This document shows positions 4,974 to 5,468 of a stretch of 5,468 nt of DNA, in pieces. Made by a program: the position numbers and the translations under genes. The first letter of the stretch is position 1. The number at the start of each line of letters is the position of its first letter. The notes beneath the pieces were generated by a model that was given only the letters and a program-made list of their open reading frames with translations, was not told the origin of the DNA and did not search any database. The DNA is from Candidatus Poribacteria bacterium (GTDB lineage Bacteria; Poribacteria; WGA-4E; B28-G17): the NCBI GenBank assembly GCA_003645735.1, contig QNBQ01000153.1:1-5468 (forward strand), given 5' to 3'.

Positions 4974-5468
4974 TTAACAATTTTCCTCCGCGGATTTAAG
5001 CTCATCTATATTCTCGATCACCTTCTCCACCGCCCCGGCTATGTCGTCCATGTCTTCCTTCGTCCCCAGGAAGACGCTCTGGAAGATCCAGACCGCCTGG
5101 CGGCAGGCTTTTTCGACGTTAGGCAGGTGAAGCTTTGAGTAGTCGATCTGTCCCTTGTAATACGGACAACCGACCGGGCAGCGGTAGATATCGGTTTGGA
5201 ACATCCTCTCCCGGTAAAGCGGGTTGTATCCCGCGGAGCAGGGTATCCCCTCGGCCCGAAGGGCGGCGATGAACCTATCCCTCGACACCCCGAAGAGCTC
5301 GTCGTCGAACTTGAAGATGAAGAGGTGATAGGCGTGTTTCGTGACCCTCTCATCCCGCCTCTGTGGCTTTATCCCCTCGATCCCCTCGAGCTTCCTCGCG
5401 AGATATGAGGCGTTCCGATCGCGTATATCGGTCTGTTCCTCGAGCTTCGGCAGCTGCGCCAGCAGAAC
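4974..5468 (-). CDS. DegT/DnrJ/EryC1/StrS-type PLP aminotransferase, C-terminal part
   Basis: The frame is open from the right edge of the window to TAA at 4974, giving the last 164 residues of a protein that normally has about 360-420. The start lies outside; the GTG at 5288 is internal, because strongly family-like sequence continues upstream of it. The fragment begins LLAQLPKLEEQTDIRDRNASYLARKL, the helix of the small C-terminal domain. It then has VTKHAYHLFIFKF, SRDRFIAALRAEGIPCSAGYNPLY and VFLGTKEDMDDIAGAVEKV, all typical of sugar-type aminotransferases of the fold-type I DegT family. These transfer an amino group from glutamate to keto-sugars, or act as PLP regulators or dehydratases. 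The catalytic lysine lies in the missing part, so activity cannot be judged. The family commonly serves surface polysaccharide synthesis, but also other pathways. A spacer with hairpin and promoter separates it from the assembly operon, so a functional link is not implied. Confidence 0.9.
   Translation of the reverse strand, partial: VLLAQLPKLEEQTDIRDRNASYLARKLEGIEGIKPQRRDERVTKHAYHLFIFKFDDELFGVSRDRFIAALRAEGIPCSAGYNPLYRERMFQTDIYRCPVGCPYYKGQIDYSKLHLPNVEKACRQAVWIFQSVFLGTKEDMDDIAGAVEKVIENIDELKSAEENC

Noticed and set aside
5039..5353. Second minus-strand frame overlapping the aminotransferase
   Set aside because: Ser/Arg-rich out-of-frame shadow; the aminotransferase frame shows clear family motifs across the same bases.
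1..5468. CRISPR array, tRNA, rRNA, insertion sequence or phage genes
   Set aside because: No regularly spaced repeats, no tRNA cloverleaf or rRNA signature, and no transposase or phage-like reading frame was seen on either strand.

Overview
The window is a compact run of minus-strand genes. It reads as one type II secretion / type IV pilus-like operon, preceded by the 3' part of an unrelated aminotransferase gene. Every supported gene is on the minus strand, so the biological order runs from high to low coordinates. The DNA is GC-rich, with extended Shine-Dalgarno sequences (AGGAGGTGA, GAGGGGTGAG) and many AGG arginine and ATA isoleucine codons. A diderm (Gram-negative-type) bacterium is likely. 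The style suggests an uncultured, environmentally sequenced lineage (a Poribacteria-like or similar candidate phylum is a guess from general impression), and the sequence alone cannot settle the taxonomy.

Right side (4974-5468): C-terminal 164 residues of a DegT/DnrJ/EryC1/StrS-type PLP aminotransferase, cut by the window edge. Spacer (4711-4973): 263 bp without a gene but rich in signals. It holds a GC-rich hairpin, two dyads of identical geometry (7-bp arms, 6-nt spacer, TGTWWA-N6-TWWACA), and a near-consensus sigma-54 promoter (TTGCACG-N4-TTGCA). That promoter would start transcription about 28 nt upstream of the first operon gene.

Operon (4710 down to 1): stand-alone CheY-like receiver; major GspG/PilA-like (pseudo)pilin; a 97-bp intergenic segment with a strong 14-bp stem; GspE/PilB-type assembly ATPase with a tandem N-terminal MshEN motif; GspF/PilC inner-membrane platform protein; then three small prepilin-type proteins (GspH-like, GspI-like and a truncated GspJ-like). 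From gspE onward the genes are joined by 4-base stop/start overlaps or gaps of 1-4 nt, so translational coupling is likely. Cognate genes expected nearby but not visible are a prepilin peptidase, a GspK-like tip subunit, GspL/M or PilMNO, and the GspD/PilQ secretin. They would lie to the left or elsewhere.

Together the genes encode an inner-membrane machine that assembles a pseudopilus or pilus from prepilins carrying the G^(F/L)TLxE processing site. Three regulatory layers are suggested by the sequence. Transcription would be sigma-54/enhancer-dependent, assembly would be gated by cyclic-di-GMP at the ATPase N-terminus, and an intergenic hairpin may separate pilin from ATPase expression levels. 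Two of the pilin-like proteins also carry Asp-rich, calcium-loop-like segments near their C-termini. The components are known families. The combination of control elements is the most interesting aspect of the window.
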